A DNA stretch of 64,000 bases from Dyadobacter sp. LHD-138 (GTDB taxonomy: Bacteria; Bacteroidota; Bacteroidia; Cytophagales; Spirosomataceae): the NCBI RefSeq assembly GCF_030929615.1, contig NZ_JAVFVU010000011.1, positions 124,001 through 188,000 on the forward strand. Reading direction: 5' to 3'. Under the pieces are notes generated by a model, which saw only the letters and a list, made by a program, of their open reading frames with translations, was not told the DNA's origin and made no database searches. Positions 53,416 to 62,098 of this stretch are shown piece after piece; the first letter of the stretch is position 1; each line of letters begins with the position of its first letter. The position numbers were made by a program, and so were the translations under genes.

Positions 53416-54807
53416 ATGGATAACTGGAAATACATATATTTTGTTGGGATAGGCGGAATTGGCATGAGTGCGCTGGCCAGATGGTTTAAGGCGAACGCAT
53501 TTCAGGTGGCCGGATATGACAAAACCTCTACCCCGCTGGTTCAGAATCTTATTTCCGAAGGTATTCCGGTTACGCTTGAAGATGAAATAGAAAGTATTCC
53601 GGCGGAATACACCGCTGATCCTTCGCAAACTTTAATTGTTTACACGCCGGCGGTTCCTGTGCAGCATAAGCAGATGAATTATTTCAGGCAGGAAAATTTT
53701 ATGATCCTGAAAAGATCACAGGTATTGGGTTTGCTTACAAAGAATTTAAAAACAGTTGGTGTTGCAGGAACGCATGGAAAAACGACGACATCGTCGATCG
53801 TTGCGCATATCCTGCGTTATTCGGATGTGAATTGTACCGCATTTTTGGGTGGGATTACCCAAAATTATGGCACCAATTTGTTGTTAAATACCCCAACGGA
53901 AAATCTCAGTGAGGTGGTGTGTGTGGTTGAAGCAGACGAATTTGACCGTTCTTTTCTGACGCTTTTCCCGGAAATAGCCATCGTCACGTCTACGGATGCT
54001 GACCATCTGGATATTTATGGAAAACATGAGGCGGTTCTGGAATCGTTCCGGGAATATGTCAGCCAGATCGATGACGATGGTGCGTTGTTTATGAAGAAGG
54101 GACTGGAACTTGCTTCGAGTACAAAAGCCCGGGTGTTTACATATTCCTTGACGGAAGGCGATTATCATGCGGACCGGATCAGGATTGAAAATGCACGATT
54201 TGTTTTTGATATCGTTCATCCGGGCGGGGTGATTCAGGATGTTGCGATGAAAATTCCGGGTTATCATAACATTGAGAACTCACTGGCTGCCGCTGCCGTT
54301 GCTTTATATCTGGAAGTTTCCCCCGAAAATATAAAAGAGGCGCTGGAAAGCTACCGTGGAGTGAAAAGGCGTTTTGAATATCAGGTGGAGTTACCAGACC
54401 GGGTTTATATCGACGATTATGCCCATCATCCGGCCGAAATTGAAGCATTTTTATCGTCTGTCAAGGCACTTTATCCGGGAAGACATATCACGGGGATTTT
54501 TCAGCCGCATTTATTTACGAGAACCAGGGATTTTGCAGACGGTTTTGCGGAGAGTCTTTCACTGGTGAACAGACTGTTACTTCTGGATATCTATCCGGCG
54601 CGTGAACTGCCGATTGAAGGGGTGAATTCTGAAATGGTACTAGAAAAAGTTTCTATTTTAGATAAGATTTTGGTAACTAAAAAAGAAGTTTTAGACCTTT
54701 TACCGAAATTAAATACTGATATTGTAGTAACGATTGGCGCGGGTGACATTGATACCCTGGTAGGGCCTATTAAAAATCTGCTACAAAACCCTTTTAGTAA
54801 TAATTAG
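53416..54807 (+). CDS. murC: UDP-N-acetylmuramate--L-alanine ligase
   Basis: A 463-residue Mur ligase that attaches the first amino acid, L-alanine. The N-terminal nucleotide-sugar domain starts YFVGIGGIGMSALARWFKA. The ATP loop VAGTHGKTTTSSIVAHIL lies near 116-133, with VVEADEFDRSFL near 172. DYAHHPAEIEAFL near 335 is a further family mark, along with IFQPHLFTRTRDF. It lies 46 bases after murG and 26 before ftsQ. This is the usual Bacteroidota order, with murC after murG and no ddl before ftsQ. Confidence 0.96.
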   Translation: MDNWKYIYFVGIGGIGMSALARWFKANAFQVAGYDKTSTPLVQNLISEGIPVTLEDEIESIPAEYTADPSQTLIVYTPAVPVQHKQMNYFRQENFMILKRSQVLGLLTKNLKTVGVAGTHGKTTTSSIVAHILRYSDVNCTAFLGGITQNYGTNLLLNTPTENLSEVVCVVEADEFDRSFLTLFPEIAIVTSTDADHLDIYGKHEAVLESFREYVSQIDDDGALFMKKGLELASSTKARVFTYSLTEGDYHADRIRIENARFVFDIVHPGGVIQDVAMKIPGYHNIENSLAAAAVALYLEVSPENIKEALESYRGVKRRFEYQVELPDRVYIDDYAHHPAEIEAFLSSVKALYPGRHITGIFQPHLFTRTRDFADGFAESLSLVNRLLLLDIYPARELPIEGVNSEMVLEKVSILDKILVTKKEVLDLLPKLNTDIVVTIGAGDIDTLVGPIKNLLQNPFSNN

Positions 54808-54832
54808 TACCGGCGTTTTTAAAATTACTAAG

Positions 54833-55609
54833 ATGTTACGTAAATTTGACTATTCTTGGCATTTGTTTAAACGTAGCTTGTGGCTTATTTTGCCAATTGC
54901 CGGTATCGGTATGGCTGAAAGCCGCCTTGGTAATCAACGGTGTAACAATATTATCATCTCGATCGACGGTGATTCGGGGATGCATTTTCTGGATAAAACA
55001 GATGTTCAAATGCTTCTTACTGAAGGTGGAGGAGATCCGTTGCTAGGAAGCAGATTGCGGGATGTGCACCTTTCAGACCTTGAAAACCGGGTCAGAAAGA
55101 ACAGACTTGTAAAAAAATGTCAGGTATTTCGTGACCTTAAGGGTAACATCGTCGTAGAAGTAGAGCAGGAAAAACCGCTTGCGCGATGGATCAATACCTC
55201 GCAGCATGGCGAGTGGCGTAATACTTCCGGGTATTATATTAATGATGAAGGCGTTTTTTTTCCGTTGTCCGAGAGTTATTCGGCACGGACACTGTTGGTT
55301 TCAGGTCCTTTTTTTAGTAGTCCAAAACAACTAAAAACCAAAAAAGGCTTGATGCTGATGGATTTAATCCGTTTTTTGAATACCAATGAATTCTGGAGTG
55401 CACAGGTTGCTGAAATGTATGTTGACAAAGACGGGGAAGTGCAGTTAATGACCGTTTTAGGGGATCAACGCATTGAGTTAGGAATGGCAGAGAATTTCGA
55501 ACCAAAATTTGAGAAGCTTCGTATTTTTTACGATGAAGTACTTAGCAAAGATTGGAGCAGATATTCAAAAATTAGTGTTAAGTTTCAAGATCAAATAGTT
55601 TGTGAATAA
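54833..55609 (+). CDS. ftsQ: cell division protein FtsQ/DivIB
   Basis: A 258-residue divisome protein with a short cytoplasmic N-terminus, one membrane helix (about residues 14-30, SLWLILPIAGIGMAE) and a periplasmic part. A POTRA-like segment is at about 40-110 (IISIDGDSGMHFLDKTDVQMLL). The beta domain has LEKPLA-like QEKPLARWI near residue 118 and GYYINDEGVFFPLSESYSA near 137-155. Sequence similarity within this family is low, so the call rests partly on its place between murC and ftsA. FtsQ links the cytoplasmic ring to FtsB/FtsL and the septal synthases. Confidence 0.88.
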   Translation: MLRKFDYSWHLFKRSLWLILPIAGIGMAESRLGNQRCNNIIISIDGDSGMHFLDKTDVQMLLTEGGGDPLLGSRLRDVHLSDLENRVRKNRLVKKCQVFRDLKGNIVVEVEQEKPLARWINTSQHGEWRNTSGYYINDEGVFFPLSESYSARTLLVSGPFFSSPKQLKTKKGLMLMDLIRFLNTNEFWSAQVAEMYVDKDGEVQLMTVLGDQRIELGMAENFEPKFEKLRIFYDEVLSKDWSRYSKISVKFQDQIVCE

Positions 55610-55624
55610 TAATTCACCATCAAC

Positions 55625-56968
55625 ATGGCACAGGATAATATTGTAGTAGGAGTAGATATTGGAAGCACGAAAATTACCGTAGTAGCAGCGCATGGTACAT
55701 CAACGGGATCTCGTTTTGACAATATCGAGATTTTAGGATTTAGCGAAGTTCTTGTGCCTGAAGGAGCTGTCATTAATGGTTCGGTTGAGAATATAAAACA
55801 GGTTGGAAGCGCGATCCGCGAGGCACTTGCTGAAGCGTCGTCACGTTCGGACCTGGATATTGGTATTGTAAACGTAAGTTTCAGCGGCACACACGTAAGA
55901 GTTACACCACAAAGCGACGGCGTGATCCGTCCTACTTCGTCCACGGGCGATGAGGTGACCCAGAGAGATGTTGACCAGTTGGTTGATGATATGTACCGGG
56001 CAAAAACGGAGGCAAACTATGATGTGCTGCACGTGTTGCCGATGGAATTTGTGGTGGACAATTCAACAGGTGTACGTGAGCCTGTGGGAAGAACCGGGAT
56101 TAAACTTGGCGGGAATTTTTTAATTGTCTCTGCCAATAACCAATCCATTCAGCGTACAAAGAAAAGTTTGCTGGAAGCAGATCCGCATCTGAAATTTGAC
56201 AAGATGATTTATGCGCCGCTCGCCACCAGCCTGGCTGTGCTGGACGAAGGGGAAATAAAAGCGGGTATCGCCATGGTGGATATCGGGGATCACACGACGG
56301 ATCTTGTGATTTACCAGGATGGTATCATCCGTCATATTGCCTCGTTCCCGATTGCCGGCAGACATATTACCGCCGATTTGAGATTGGGTTGTGGCGTGCA
56401 GCCGGAAAATGCTGAAAAGCTGAAAAAAGAACATGGTATGGCCATTTCATCCGAAGTGCCGCTTAACATAGAAGTTTTGGTGAACTTCCTTGCCGGACGT
56501 CCGCCAAAGCAGGTTTTAAAGAAAAACGTTGCCCTGATCATCGAAGAGAGGCTTAAGGAAATATCAGCGATGGTATATGCCGAAATCCTGAAATCCGGTT
56601 ATGAAGAGCATCTGATTGGCGGAATTGTCCTGACGGGCGGAACTGCCAATATTCCTGACATTGAATTATTGTTTGAAAAAGTAACCAATATGCCTGTTCG
56701 GGTCGGATTACCTGAACGTCTGGCGCATACTGCCAAAGCGGATGCGGTCAGTAATACTTCATTTTCTACTGCGATTGGATTAGCCTGGGCTGGTATTAAG
56801 TCAATAGATCCGCGAGTAAAATCAATATGCAAACCTCCTGTACATCAAAGTGCCCCGTTAAGAGAAGCCCCAAGTAAGCCGAAGGAATTTAAAAAAGTGC
56901 CAAAAGAAGATGGATCATTTTGGGATCGTATCATTGGCCGAAAAGATGACAGTATAGGAGATTATTGA
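55625..56968 (+). CDS. ftsA: cell division protein FtsA
   Basis: A 447-residue actin-like ATPase that tethers FtsZ filaments to the membrane. The phosphate-1 loop VGVDIGSTKITVVAA is at about residues 8-22. SHS2 (1C) sequence follows near 85-160 (VNVSFSGTHVRV), and AMVDIGDHTTDLVIYQDG near 217-235 is the second phosphate loop. IVLTGGTANIPDIELLFEKV near 335 is the adenosine motif. The C-terminal end FWDRIIGRKDDSIGDY may supply the membrane-targeting amphipathic helix (WDRIIGR), although it is followed by an acidic tail. It sits 15 bases after ftsQ. Confidence 0.95.
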   Translation: MAQDNIVVGVDIGSTKITVVAAHGTSTGSRFDNIEILGFSEVLVPEGAVINGSVENIKQVGSAIREALAEASSRSDLDIGIVNVSFSGTHVRVTPQSDGVIRPTSSTGDEVTQRDVDQLVDDMYRAKTEANYDVLHVLPMEFVVDNSTGVREPVGRTGIKLGGNFLIVSANNQSIQRTKKSLLEADPHLKFDKMIYAPLATSLAVLDEGEIKAGIAMVDIGDHTTDLVIYQDGIIRHIASFPIAGRHITADLRLGCGVQPENAEKLKKEHGMAISSEVPLNIEVLVNFLAGRPPKQVLKKNVALIIEERLKEISAMVYAEILKSGYEEHLIGGIVLTGGTANIPDIELLFEKVTNMPVRVGLPERLAHTAKADAVSNTSFSTAIGLAWAGIKSIDPRVKSICKPPVHQSAPLREAPSKPKEFKKVPKEDGSFWDRIIGRKDDSIGDY

Positions 56969-57011
56969 AATTATTTAGGAAGAATTGCACCAACATCAAC
57001 CACCCCGGACT

Positions 57012-58454
57012 ATGAATAAAAATTTGTTGCACGCTCTAGACCAGGACTACATTGTGAACGAAATCGTAAAAGACCCCAATGCAGGCATGACCGAACCAGC
57101 CATCATCAAGGTGATAGGCGTGGGAGGCGGAGGAAGCAATGCCGTCAACTACATGTTTGAGAAAAAGATCAAAGATGTAGAGTTCGCCGTTTGTAATACG
57201 GACAGGCAGGCGCTTGCCAACAGCCCGGTTCCGGTTAAGATTCAACTTGGTGCTACTTTAACGCAGGGTTTGGGAGCGGGGACGGATGCAACGAAGGGAA
57301 AGGAAGCGGCTCTTGAAACGATTGAGGAGATTAAAGCATTACTTGGAGGTTCCACGCAAATGGTTTTCATCACTGCCGGTATGGGTGGTGGTACAGGAAC
57401 CGGCGCGGCACCAGTGATCGCGCAGCTTGCAAAGGAAATGGGCAAGCTTACCGTAGCTGTTGTAACGGCACCTTATACCTGGGAAGGACTTGACAAAAAA
57501 GAGCAAGCCCTTGAAGGTATTGAACAACTGAAAGAATTTAGCGATACCGTTCTGGTCGTACTTAACGATAAACTGGAAGAATTATATGAAGATATGACGT
57601 TGACCCAGGCATTTGCCGAGGCTGATGGAATTCTTCTGAATGCAGTAAAAAGTATTTCCGAAATCATTACGACAAACGGAAATATCAATACAGATTTTAA
57701 AGACGTAGAAAAGGTTCTTAAAAACGCCGGACAGTCTGTTATGGGTACTGCCGAGGCAACCGGCGCTGACCGTGCCCAGCTGGCGATCAAAGAAGCGCTG
57801 GATTCTCCGCTTTTGAACGATCGTGATATCCGTGGTGCGAAACGCATCCTGGTAACCCTTGCGACGAGCAAAAAAAGAGAGGCCACGATGAAGGAACAGC
57901 GCGAGATCTGGCGTTATGTCCTTTCTCAGGTGGGAGGAGAAGCGAGAATGTTCAAACTCGGTACGATTACGGACGATTCGCTAAGTGATAAGCTACGCGT
58001 GACCATCGTCGCTGCGGGTTTCGACAGCGTTGAATCACCCATTCCAGGCATTGAATTGAAAAATGGATTTACGGGTAAAACACAGCCGCAGGAGGTTGTT
58101 CCAGTGCCCGAACTTCCGAATATCATTGTGCCTCAGGAAGCTCCGACGGTTATACTGACCCAGGAACTGGAAGAAAATACGGCAACCGGGTCCATTGATC
58201 TGATGGTTGATCCGGATATTCTTGACATGGAGGATGGCAGATCATACGGCCATGTATCCTATGCGGAGTTCGATGAAAGCAACGAATGGTCCAATGAAGA
58301 AACGGCGAAAATAGAGGCGATGGTAAAATCGTTTCAGGGCGGTTTGGTAAAATGGGGAGACCTGGAAGGTCCGGCTTACCGCCGCAGCCATATAGAACTA
58401 TGGAAAAAACCGGCTATTCCGTCAAGTGAAATGGAACAGCATTGGTTAAAATAA
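57012..58454 (+). CDS. ftsZ: cell division GTPase FtsZ
   Basis: A 480-residue tubulin-like GTPase that forms the division ring. IKVIGVGGGGSNAVNYM (about 32-48), FITAGMGGGTGTGAAPVIA (about 119-137, the tubulin signature) and NTDRQAL for nucleotide contact are all present. The T7 loop with the catalytic acids is in FAEADGILLNAV near 200. The GTPase and C-terminal domains end near residue 340. A linker rich in Glu, Pro and Val follows. The end contains GPAYRRSHIELWKKPAIP and continues to EMEQHWLK, which departs from the usual short conserved C-terminal peptide. ATG 57012 was chosen over an upstream TTG frame. A shared terminator follows. Confidence 0.95.
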   Translation: MNKNLLHALDQDYIVNEIVKDPNAGMTEPAIIKVIGVGGGGSNAVNYMFEKKIKDVEFAVCNTDRQALANSPVPVKIQLGATLTQGLGAGTDATKGKEAALETIEEIKALLGGSTQMVFITAGMGGGTGTGAAPVIAQLAKEMGKLTVAVVTAPYTWEGLDKKEQALEGIEQLKEFSDTVLVVLNDKLEELYEDMTLTQAFAEADGILLNAVKSISEIITTNGNINTDFKDVEKVLKNAGQSVMGTAEATGADRAQLAIKEALDSPLLNDRDIRGAKRILVTLATSKKREATMKEQREIWRYVLSQVGGEARMFKLGTITDDSLSDKLRVTIVAAGFDSVESPIPGIELKNGFTGKTQPQEVVPVPELPNIIVPQEAPTVILTQELEENTATGSIDLMVDPDILDMEDGRSYGHVSYAEFDESNEWSNEETAKIEAMVKSFQGGLVKWGDLEGPAYRRSHIELWKKPAIPSSEMEQHWLK

Positions 58455-58487
58455 ACAGAAAAGGAGCCCAAAGGCTCCTTTTCTGTT
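58454..58487. terminator. bidirectional terminator after ftsZ
   Basis: A perfect 15-bp stem (AACAGAAAAGGAGCC and its complement) with a CAAA loop joins the ends of the convergent ftsZ and FMN reductase genes and touches both stop codons. Confidence 0.9.
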
Positions 58488-59025
58488 AGAAACGGATAAT
58501 TTGCTCCGCCTGGATTTCCAGTAACTCTTTGTATAAAGGATTGGTAATTTCAGAATCATGAAAATGAGCCTGAATTTGGGCCAGCTTCACCCGGAGTGCC
58601 AAAGTGTTCATGCCCAAATAGCTGAAAATGTCATTCAAATGACTTAATGCCGTTGCTGCTCCCTGATTATTGGAAGATAATCCCACAAGTGCTGCTTTTT
58701 TATTTGTAAAACTATTGGGATAAGGAAGTCCGTCGATAAAAGCTTTTAAAACGCCGGGATAGGAACCATTGTATTCAGGGGCGATGAAAATAAACTTTTC
58801 GGCGCCGTCGATATGGCTTCTCAACTGATTGAAGGCGTCATTTTTTCCACTGTTTGCATACAAGGCAGTAAAAGTGAAATCATGCGGTAAATCAACCAGG
58901 TCCAGTATTGTGCTTGGGGTATCGTATTGATTAAGAAGTCTTTGGTAGTATTCTGCAATGCGTCGTGACATTGAATTTGGACGGTTGGTGCCAACAATGA
59001 TCACAATAGAAGTAGTAGCTGCCAT
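58486..59025 (-). CDS. NAD(P)H-dependent FMN reductase
   Basis: A 179-residue flavodoxin-fold reductase of the NADPH-dependent FMN reductase family (PF03358 type). The FMN phosphate loop is IVIIVGTNRPNSMSRRIAEYY near residues 6-26, and the isoalloxazine-binding segment is FIAPEYNGSYPGVLKAFIDGLPYP near 75-98. LVGLSSNNQGAATAL near 109 completes the fold. Relatives reduce flavins, quinones, chromate or azo dyes; the physiological substrate here is not evident. It is divergent from accD and convergent with ftsZ. Confidence 0.9.
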   Translation of the reverse strand: MAATTSIVIIVGTNRPNSMSRRIAEYYQRLLNQYDTPSTILDLVDLPHDFTFTALYANSGKNDAFNQLRSHIDGAEKFIFIAPEYNGSYPGVLKAFIDGLPYPNSFTNKKAALVGLSSNNQGAATALSHLNDIFSYLGMNTLALRVKLAQIQAHFHDSEITNPLYKELLEIQAEQIIRF

Positions 59026-59179
59026 ACGTTAAAGTACGAATCGAAATTGCTGAATCTGAATTCGTGAGGATGCTTGATTAATAGAATTAGGCTACAAGAT
59101 AAAGATATTTTTTATTGGTGCCCAATTTGCCAAAGTAAGGTTAAAACTAATCAGGGAGGATGCAATAGTAAGTGACACT

Positions 59180-59211
59180 TTGATGATACCCAACATTTAT
59201 TAGTATATTTG
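59180..59211 (+). promoter_or_regulatory. promoter of accD
   Basis: TTG at 59180-59182 and TATATTTG at 59204-59211 are 21 bases apart, a good Bacteroidota match. The predicted leader is about 70 bases. The rest of the 264-base divergent gap shows nothing recognised. Confidence 0.75.
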
Positions 59212-59289
59212 ACCCCTAATTTCATCGTGAACAGTAGATAAAAGGTTTGTTTACAGACTATAATCAAAGATATTAACCCACTAAATAAT

Positions 59290-60132
59290 ATGTCCTGGTT
59301 TATTCGGAAAGAAAAAGGTATCAATACACCCACCGAAATGAAACGTGAAGCTCCGGATGGGTTGTGGTATCAATGTCCAAGCTGCAAGAAAATTACTGCC
59401 ACCAGAGAGCACAAATTAAATGCTTACACTTGCCCGCATTGCAACTACCACGAAAAAGTTGGGTCTGATATATATATTGAATTGTTATTCGATCAGAACC
59501 AGTTTACCGAGCTTGATGCCGGTTTGACTTCCGGTGATCCGCTGCATTTCGTGGATACCAAAGCCTATCCCGATCGTATCAAAGCAACACAGCACAAAAC
59601 CGGTTTGAAAGATGCCGTCCGTACGGGTCATGGAAAAATGAACGATGTAAAAATCGTGATTGCCTGCATGGACTTCAATTTCATCGGTGGATCTATGGGT
59701 TCTGTGGTTGGAGAAAAAATTGCGCGTGCGATCAATTATTCCTTGAAACACAAACAGCCTTTCCTCATGATCTCAAAATCTGGCGGAGCGCGTATGATGG
59801 AGGCGGGGTTTTCATTGATGCAAATGGCAAAAACTTCGGCAAGGCTTGCGTTATTGTCTGAGGCGAAAATTCCTTATGTTTCTTTGTTGACGGATCCTAC
59901 GACGGGTGGCGTAACGGCTTCTTATGCGATGCTGGGTGATTTCAATATTTCCGAACCTGAGGCATTGATCGGTTTTGCCGGTCCGCGCGTTATTCGTGAA
60001 ACGATTGGTAAAGATCTTCCGAAAGGTTTTCAGAGTGCAGAGTTCGTTTTGGAACACGGCTTCCTGGATTTCATTGTGGACCGTAAAGATTTAAAAGATA
60101 AACTGACGAGCCTGTTAACCATGCTGAGTTAA
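59290..60132 (+). CDS. accD: acetyl-CoA carboxylase carboxyltransferase subunit beta
   Basis: A 280-residue subunit of acetyl-CoA carboxylase, the first committed step of fatty acid synthesis. The N-terminal zinc ribbon has Cys29, Cys32, Cys48 and Cys51 (QCPSCKK and TCPHC). The crotonase-fold carboxyltransferase domain follows, with [16 protein letters not shown] near 122-137, [16 protein letters not shown] near 164 and [17 protein letters not shown] near 197. [14 protein letters not shown] near 223 closes it. AccA is not in the window. It is monocistronic, with its own promoter and terminator. Confidence 0.96.
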   Translation: MSWFIRKEKGINTPTEMKREAPDGLWYQCPSCKKITATREHKLNAYTCPHCNYHEKVGSDIYIELLFDQNQFTELDAGLTSGDPLHFVDTKAYPDRIKATQHKTGLKDAVRTGHGKMNDVKIVIACMDFNFIGGSMGSVVGEKIARAINYSLKHKQPFLMISKSGGARMMEAGFSLMQMAKTSARLALLSEAKIPYVSLLTDPTTGGVTASYAMLGDFNISEPEALIGFAGPRVIRETIGKDLPKGFQSAEFVLEHGFLDFIVDRKDLKDKLTSLLTMLS

Positions 60133-60153
60133 TAATCGGCGTCGTCTTACAAG

Positions 60154-60198
60154 AGAAACCGCAGGAATGGTAGCGAGCCTATTTTTCCTGCGGTTTCT
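60154..60198. terminator. bidirectional terminator after accD
   Basis: A perfect 14-bp stem (AGAAACCGCAGGAA and its complement) with a 17-base loop lies between convergent genes. Confidence 0.85.
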
Positions 60199-60234
60199 GT
60201 TATATGGGAAGAATGTTTTGGCCGGAATACAAGA

Positions 60235-60714
60235 CTAGAGGCAATCCGCTTTTCGTCTTGTATCGGTAATGGCATGGATTTTCCAGCCTTGCCCCGTTTT
60301 GATCATCGTGAACACATTGACGCCGCAATGCGAGAAGGTGTCGCCGAGGTAAAATTTGTATGGAGCCCAGACAATCGCCATGGGGCCGTCTACTGAAATT
60401 TTTACGTCATAAATTCTTTCATCCCATTTTTTCGGATGCGGTTTGCCGACGGCTGTAATAAACTCTTCCGTTTTACCCTGATGCGAGACGACCGAATCAT
60501 TGGCGTTGACGGAGATTGAAGTCAGTACCGACTGAGGCTGAAACACACTCCTCAAAGCGGAGGAGTCGCCGGATCGCATGCCGTCAAACAATTGATCAAC
60601 CGAAGAACGTATCAATGCTTCCTGTGACTGTGCAGATGCAATATTTGAAATAGTTATTAAAAGGCTAAAAAATAGGGCCTTTTTAAGGTATTCCTTTGCG
60701 CATGTTATTTTCAT
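60235..60714 (-). CDS. secreted NTF2-like (SnoaL/DUF4440-type) protein
   Basis: A 159-residue protein with signal peptide (ALFFSLLITISNIASAQ) and one NTF2-like domain (about 35-150) of the DUF4440/SnoaL-like kind: VDQLFDGMRSGDSSALRSVF at its start, GPMAIVWAPYKFYLGD and FTMIKTGQGWKIHAITDTR near its end. The fold makes a small-molecule pocket and is used by both enzymes and binding proteins; no catalytic set can be read here. ATG 60714 is preferred to the TTG seven codons upstream. It is divergent from smpB with about 60 bases between. Confidence 0.8.
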   Translation of the reverse strand: MKITCAKEYLKKALFFSLLITISNIASAQSQEALIRSSVDQLFDGMRSGDSSALRSVFQPQSVLTSISVNANDSVVSHQGKTEEFITAVGKPHPKKWDERIYDVKISVDGPMAIVWAPYKFYLGDTFSHCGVNVFTMIKTGQGWKIHAITDTRRKADCL

Positions 60715-60775
60715 TTGTTGGTATAGTTTTAGCAAAACCCTAATTTTACAGACCTTTTTGTGTTCGTAATATCAT

Positions 60776-61234
60776 ATGTCAGAGAAATTAGTGAAAAAAG
60801 TGGATATCCGAAACCGACGTGCGTCGTTCGAATATTTTTTTCTTGAAGAGTTTACCGCAGGTTTATCGTTAACCGGAACCGAGATAAAATCAATACGCCA
60901 GGGCAAGGTGAACCTGACCGACGCTTATTGTCTTTTTATGGATGGGGAGTTGTACGTCCGCAGCATGCACATCTCTGTGTATACGGAAGGCACACATTGG
61001 AACCATGATCCCCTGCGTGACCGCAAGCTGTTGCTCACGAAACGGGAAATGCGGAAACTCAACGAAAATTTGAAAGATCAGGGGCTGACGATCGTGCCGG
61101 TGCGTCTTTTTACAACCGAGCGCGGTTTTGCCAAACTGAGCATTGCTTTGGCAAAGGGAAAAAAACTGTATGACAAACGCGACAGCATCAAAGAAAAGGA
61201 TATCAAGCGAGAAAGAGACAGGGCGGATTATTGA
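60776..61234 (+). CDS. smpB: SsrA-binding protein SmpB
   Basis: A 152-residue RNA-binding protein that delivers tmRNA to stalled ribosomes. The OB-fold core shows RNRRASFEYFFLEEFTAGLSLTGTEIKSIRQGKVNL near residues 12-48 and HISVYTEGTHWNHDPLRDRKLLL near 66-88. The basic C-terminal tail GKKLYDKRDSIKEKDIKRERDR, which occupies the mRNA channel, is complete. The ssrA gene itself was not recognised in the window. Confidence 0.96.
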   Translation: MSEKLVKKVDIRNRRASFEYFFLEEFTAGLSLTGTEIKSIRQGKVNLTDAYCLFMDGELYVRSMHISVYTEGTHWNHDPLRDRKLLLTKREMRKLNENLKDQGLTIVPVRLFTTERGFAKLSIALAKGKKLYDKRDSIKEKDIKRERDRADY

Positions 61235-61336
61235 GCGGGGGCTCAGCCTGTGAGTGAGCTATTTAACCCTTTGCCCGGAAAATTTCCATATAATTAAATC
61301 TCAGGCCGTACGCCGGAGCCTTTTTTAACAATAATT

Positions 61337-61369
61337 GAATTTTACGAAACGTTTTTTTAGGTAAAATTC
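61337..61369. promoter_or_regulatory. inverted repeat upstream of HNH gene
   Basis: GAATTTTAC (61337-61345) and GTAAAATTC (61361-61369) are perfect inverted 9-mers 15 bases apart, just before a -7-like TATATTGT (61371-61378). This may be an operator for the HNH nuclease gene. Confidence 0.4.
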
Positions 61370-61402
61370 CTATATTGTGGGAATTAATTGCCGTAAAGAC
61401 TC

Positions 61403-61915
61403 ATGGGTAAAGTTCTGGTTCTTAATCAAGATTATAGTGCACTCAGTGTTTGCACCGTACCAAAAGCATTTTTACTGGTTTATTTAAACAAGGCTGAATT
61501 GCTGGCGGAATCTCCGACTCTTTTTCTCAGGACTGTCAGGGATGAATATCCGATGCCCATCGTCATCCGCCTGAACCGATACATTCATCTGCCCTATCGC
61601 GGCGTCGTGATGACCCGGCACAATATCTTCAAACGGGATGGAAACCGATGTCAGTACTGCGGAACACATGACCACCTCACGTTAGACCACGTGATGCCCA
61701 AATCCAGGGGAGGCAAAACAACCTGGGACAACCTAGCCACCGCCTGCAAACGCTGCAATTCAAAAAAAGGAGACTATACACCGGAAGAAGCCGGAATGCA
61801 TTTACGCCAACGCCCGTTCCGACCGTCATTTTTAATGTTTATCCGAGACTTTTCCGGATTAGCCGATGCAGAATGGCTTCCCTATCTTGGCTCGAAAGAA
61901 AGAGCAGTTAACTGA
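61403..61915 (+). CDS. HNH endonuclease family protein
   Basis: A 170-residue protein with an N-terminal segment typical of this family (VLVLNQDYSALSVCTVPKAFLLVYLNKAELL) and a central HNH nuclease domain at about 72-125. The metal and catalytic residues are in place: Cys83 and Cys86 (RCQYCG), Asp95-His96 (LDHVMPKSRGG), Asn110 (WDNL) and Cys115-x2-Cys118 (CKRCN). This type is widespread in chromosomes as a stand-alone gene of unknown function, and is not linked here to a restriction or defence locus. Its location between smpB and rpsA suggests a housekeeping rather than mobile context. Confidence 0.9.
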   Translation: MGKVLVLNQDYSALSVCTVPKAFLLVYLNKAELLAESPTLFLRTVRDEYPMPIVIRLNRYIHLPYRGVVMTRHNIFKRDGNRCQYCGTHDHLTLDHVMPKSRGGKTTWDNLATACKRCNSKKGDYTPEEAGMHLRQRPFRPSFLMFIRDFSGLADAEWLPYLGSKERAVN

Positions 61916-61957
61916 TTGAAACTCCCCCACTTCGCCTGTAACGGCATCCTGTAAATT

Positions 61958-62001
61958 TTTTCTAAATCAAATCCTGGAGATATGGATTTTTATTTAGAAA
62001 A
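61958..62001. promoter_or_regulatory. long palindrome abutting the rpsA promoter
   Basis: TTTTCTAAAT (61958-61967) pairs with ATTTAGAAAA (61992-62001), and inside it AAATCC (61969-61974) pairs with GGATTT (61984-61989). Together 16 pairs surround a 9-base loop. The right arm ends four bases before the -7 box, so it covers the -33 region. Confidence 0.6.
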
Positions 62002-62005
62002 TACT

Positions 62006-62013
62006 TACCTTTG
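62006..62013 (+). promoter_or_regulatory. -7 box of rpsA
   Basis: TACCTTTG matches TAnnTTTG and lies 85 bases before the rpsA start. The expected -33 position falls in the palindrome described at 61958-62001. Confidence 0.65.
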
Positions 62014-62098
62014 CGTCCTGTTTTTTAAATTTCTAGTTTAACTATTTTCAGCTGTATGGCTCGCCAGCTGATGTAATCCAGGGCTCTAATTCCTATTT

